12,394 nucleotides of DNA from BS750m-G62 sp046483505. Lineage in GTDB: Bacteria; Planctomycetota; Phycisphaerae; FEN-1346. Position 1 is the stretch's first letter. Each line of letters starts with the position of its first letter. Shown here piece after piece: positions 11,260-12,394 of this stretch. A model generated the notes under the pieces. The model made no database searches, was not told where the DNA came from, and was given only the letters and a program-made list of their open reading frames with translations. Both the position numbers and the translations under genes were made by a program. Location: assembly GCA_046483505.1 (NCBI GenBank), contig JAWODB010000316.1, positions 1 through 12,394 of the forward strand, in the 5' to 3' direction.

Positions 11260-12394
11260 ATGCCGCAACGTTGCAGCCGAACGGGACGCCTGACACTACT
11301 ACGCTACTTCCCGCGCGGCGGGTCTCCCGACCCGCCGCGCAAGACCAGAATCAGCGCCGCGAGCGCGGTGGGCCGGGAGACCCACCGCGCGGAATGCGCT
11401 TGCCGCGTTATCGTCCTGACGGTCTGCGGCCTCGTCGCGACCGCCGTGTGCCTCATGGCAGCCGCCGCAAGCGCGGGCGAGGCCGGCGACCTCATCCCGC
11501 CGGCGTCGGAGATGCAGCCCGGCCGGCCGCGGCTGCTCCTTCGCGCCCGCACCACGCCGCATGCCGTGTCGCTGGAGCACCTGCGCGGCCAGGCGCGGGA
11601 CGCCGATTTCCGGGCGATGCTCGACCAACTCCGCCGACAGAAGGCCGCCCACGCCCAGGCGATGGTCTACCTGCTGACGGGCGACGAGGCCGCCGCCGAG
11701 AAGGCCGTCCGCCGCATGCGTGAGTACCGCTGCCCGGAGCGGCCCGACACGTTCCACATCTTCTACCGGCTGCTGGAGTTCGGCCTGGCGTACGACTGGC
11801 TGTACGATGCGCCCGGCGTCACGCCCCAGGTCCGGGCCGAAATCCGCCGGAACGTGGCCCCGCTGGCCGCGCGCGGCCTCCGCGTGAGCGACGACCACGT
11901 GTTTCATAATTACATCTGGATGTCCGCGGGCGGCGTGGCCGTGTGGGCGATGGCCACCGCCGGCGAGGACGCCGACGCCGACCGCCTCTTCGAGGCCATC
12001 CGGACCCGCTTCAACCGCCGCCTGTATCCCGCGTGGCGGTACCTGGACGGCCTGCCGAGCGAACCGATGGGGTACTGGGCCCTGTACGTCTTCGCCCCCG
12101 GCGTGTGGACGCTGCTCGGGGCCGAGAGCGCGTTCGAGACGGACCTCGTCGAGCGCATCCGCACCGAGCAGGACGGCTGGCTGGACCGGCACTTCGCGAA
12201 CCTCGTCCACAGCACGCTGCCGAACCTGCGGTACCTGCCGTGGGGCGATCTCCAGGGCGGGCCGAACGGCGGCCTGACGCACGAGATGGCCTCACGGCAG
12301 GTACCGCAGGTTCGGCAGCGTGCTGTGGACGAGGTTCGCGAAGTGCCGGTCCAGCCAGCCGTCCTGCTCGGTGCGGATGCGCTCGACGAGGTCC
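11260..12394 (+). CDS. Exported heparinase II/III- or DUF4962-like (alpha/alpha)6 protein, 3' partial, with repeat insertion near N-terminus
   Basis: Open without a stop from the ATG at 11260 to the window edge; about 344 residues (to about 12292) are trustworthy. A hydrophobic signal-peptide core (about 49-71) ends in AAAASA, so the protein is probably exported. GRPRLLLR (88-95) resembles the opening motif of heparinase II/III-like and DUF4962 proteins. Helical segments follow: AMVYLLTGDEAAAEKAV (134-150), GLAYDWLYD (175-183), HNYIW (216-220) and EPMGYWALY (268-276). This layout is typical of (alpha/alpha)6 toroid polysaccharide lyases, and a role in acidic-polysaccharide breakdown is inferred. 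Residues 18-44 are encoded by a 78-base paired-hairpin element that enlarges the basic region before the signal core. The frame after 12292 reads into an inverted copy of the gene itself and is not real coding. The family call is moderate because catalytic residues cannot be assigned. Confidence 0.7.
   Translation, partial: MPQRCSRTGRLTLLRYFPRGGSPDPPRKTRISAASAVGRETHRAECACRVIVLTVCGLVATAVCLMAAAASAGEAGDLIPPASEMQPGRPRLLLRARTTPHAVSLEHLRGQARDADFRAMLDQLRRQKAAHAQAMVYLLTGDEAAAEKAVRRMREYRCPERPDTFHIFYRLLEFGLAYDWLYDAPGVTPQVRAEIRRNVAPLAARGLRVSDDHVFHNYIWMSAGGVAVWAMATAGEDADADRLFEAIRTRFNRRLYPAWRYLDGLPSEPMGYWALYVFAPGVWTLLGAESAFETDLVERIRTEQDGWLDRHFANLVHSTLPNLRYLPWGDLQGGPNGGLTHEMASRQVPQVRQRAVDEVREVPVQPAVLLGADALDEV
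11313..11390. repeat. Paired-hairpin element, copy C, inside a coding sequence
   Basis: Hairpin 1 has stem GCGCGGCGGGT (11313-11323) and its complement (11330-11340) with loop CTCCCG. Hairpin 2 has stem GCGCGGTGGG (11363-11372) and its complement (11381-11390), with CCGGGAGA between. It is 78 bases long with a 22-base spacer, in the same orientation as copy A. It lies in frame in the gene starting at 11260 and adds 26 codons rich in Pro, Arg, Gly and Ser. Both loops differ from copies A and B by matching changes. Confidence 0.92.
12141..12394. repeat. Perfect 102-base inverted repeat at the window end (probable assembly fold-back)
   Basis: Bases 12141-12242 and 12293-12394 are exact reverse complements over all 102 positions, with a 50-base spacer at 12243-12292. 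The first mismatch is at 12243. The left arm is ordinary coding sequence in frame with the rest of the gene. The right arm in the same frame gives a Val/Gln/Arg-rich string with no resemblance to the family. The arm ends precisely at the last base, as expected when an assembler or a chimeric read folds back on itself. Confidence 0.95.

Overview
The window is about 12.4 kb of very GC-rich bacterial DNA. The genes have strongly G/C-ending codons and clear Shine-Dalgarno sites. Ten genes are supported: nine on the minus strand that look like one leftward operon (about 10456 down to the left edge), and one partial gene on the plus strand at the right end. The host cannot be named from the sequence. 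The many small palindromic and heptamer repeats between genes, together with an exported heparinase-like protein, recall Planctomycetota-type metagenome genomes, but this is a weak inference.

The operon encodes a membrane-bound, energy-converting (group 4) [NiFe] hydrogenase joined to a cytosolic electron-input module. In transcription order it holds: a two-[4Fe-4S] HydB/AsrA-like subunit (9404-10456); a HydG/AsrB-like FAD/NAD(P)/[2Fe-2S] subunit (8571-9407); a NuoG/FwdB-like molybdopterin-fold protein with no visible metal-ligand Cys/Sec (6953-8584); a 16-Cys polyferredoxin (6268-6771); a NuoH-like membrane anchor (5228-6169); the hydrogenase small subunit (4584-5015); the large subunit, a NuoC-NuoD fusion with both Ni-binding CxxC pairs (2622-4376); a NuoL-like ion pump (488-2470); and a DUF4040 (MbhD / MrpA C-terminal type) membrane protein cut by the left edge (1-332). 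The proposed path is NAD(P)H or ferredoxin to the HydBG-like pair, through the Fe-S proteins to the small subunit and the NiFe site, coupled to H+ or Na+ movement by the NuoH/NuoL/DUF4040 arm. It could also run in reverse as H2-driven NAD(P) reduction.

The first three genes overlap or nearly overlap and are probably translationally coupled. Every later gap in the operon (about 100 to 210 bases) is filled with repeats: cruciform elements bounded by TGTCATTCTGAG, paired GC-rich hairpins, hairpins with a CGGGCAAGCCCG core, and degenerate tandem arrays with an exact 7-base period.

From 10457 to 11259 there is no convincing gene. This stretch holds a candidate operon promoter, a CCCTCTCCC hairpin, a ten-unit heptamer array and one paired-hairpin element. 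At 11260 an exported (alpha/alpha)6-type heparinase/DUF4962-like gene begins. A further copy of the paired-hairpin element lies inside this gene, in frame, between the start codon and the signal peptide. The last 254 bases are a perfect 102-base inverted repeat around a 50-base spacer, ending exactly at the window edge. This looks like an assembly fold-back, so the sequence after about 12292 should not be trusted.
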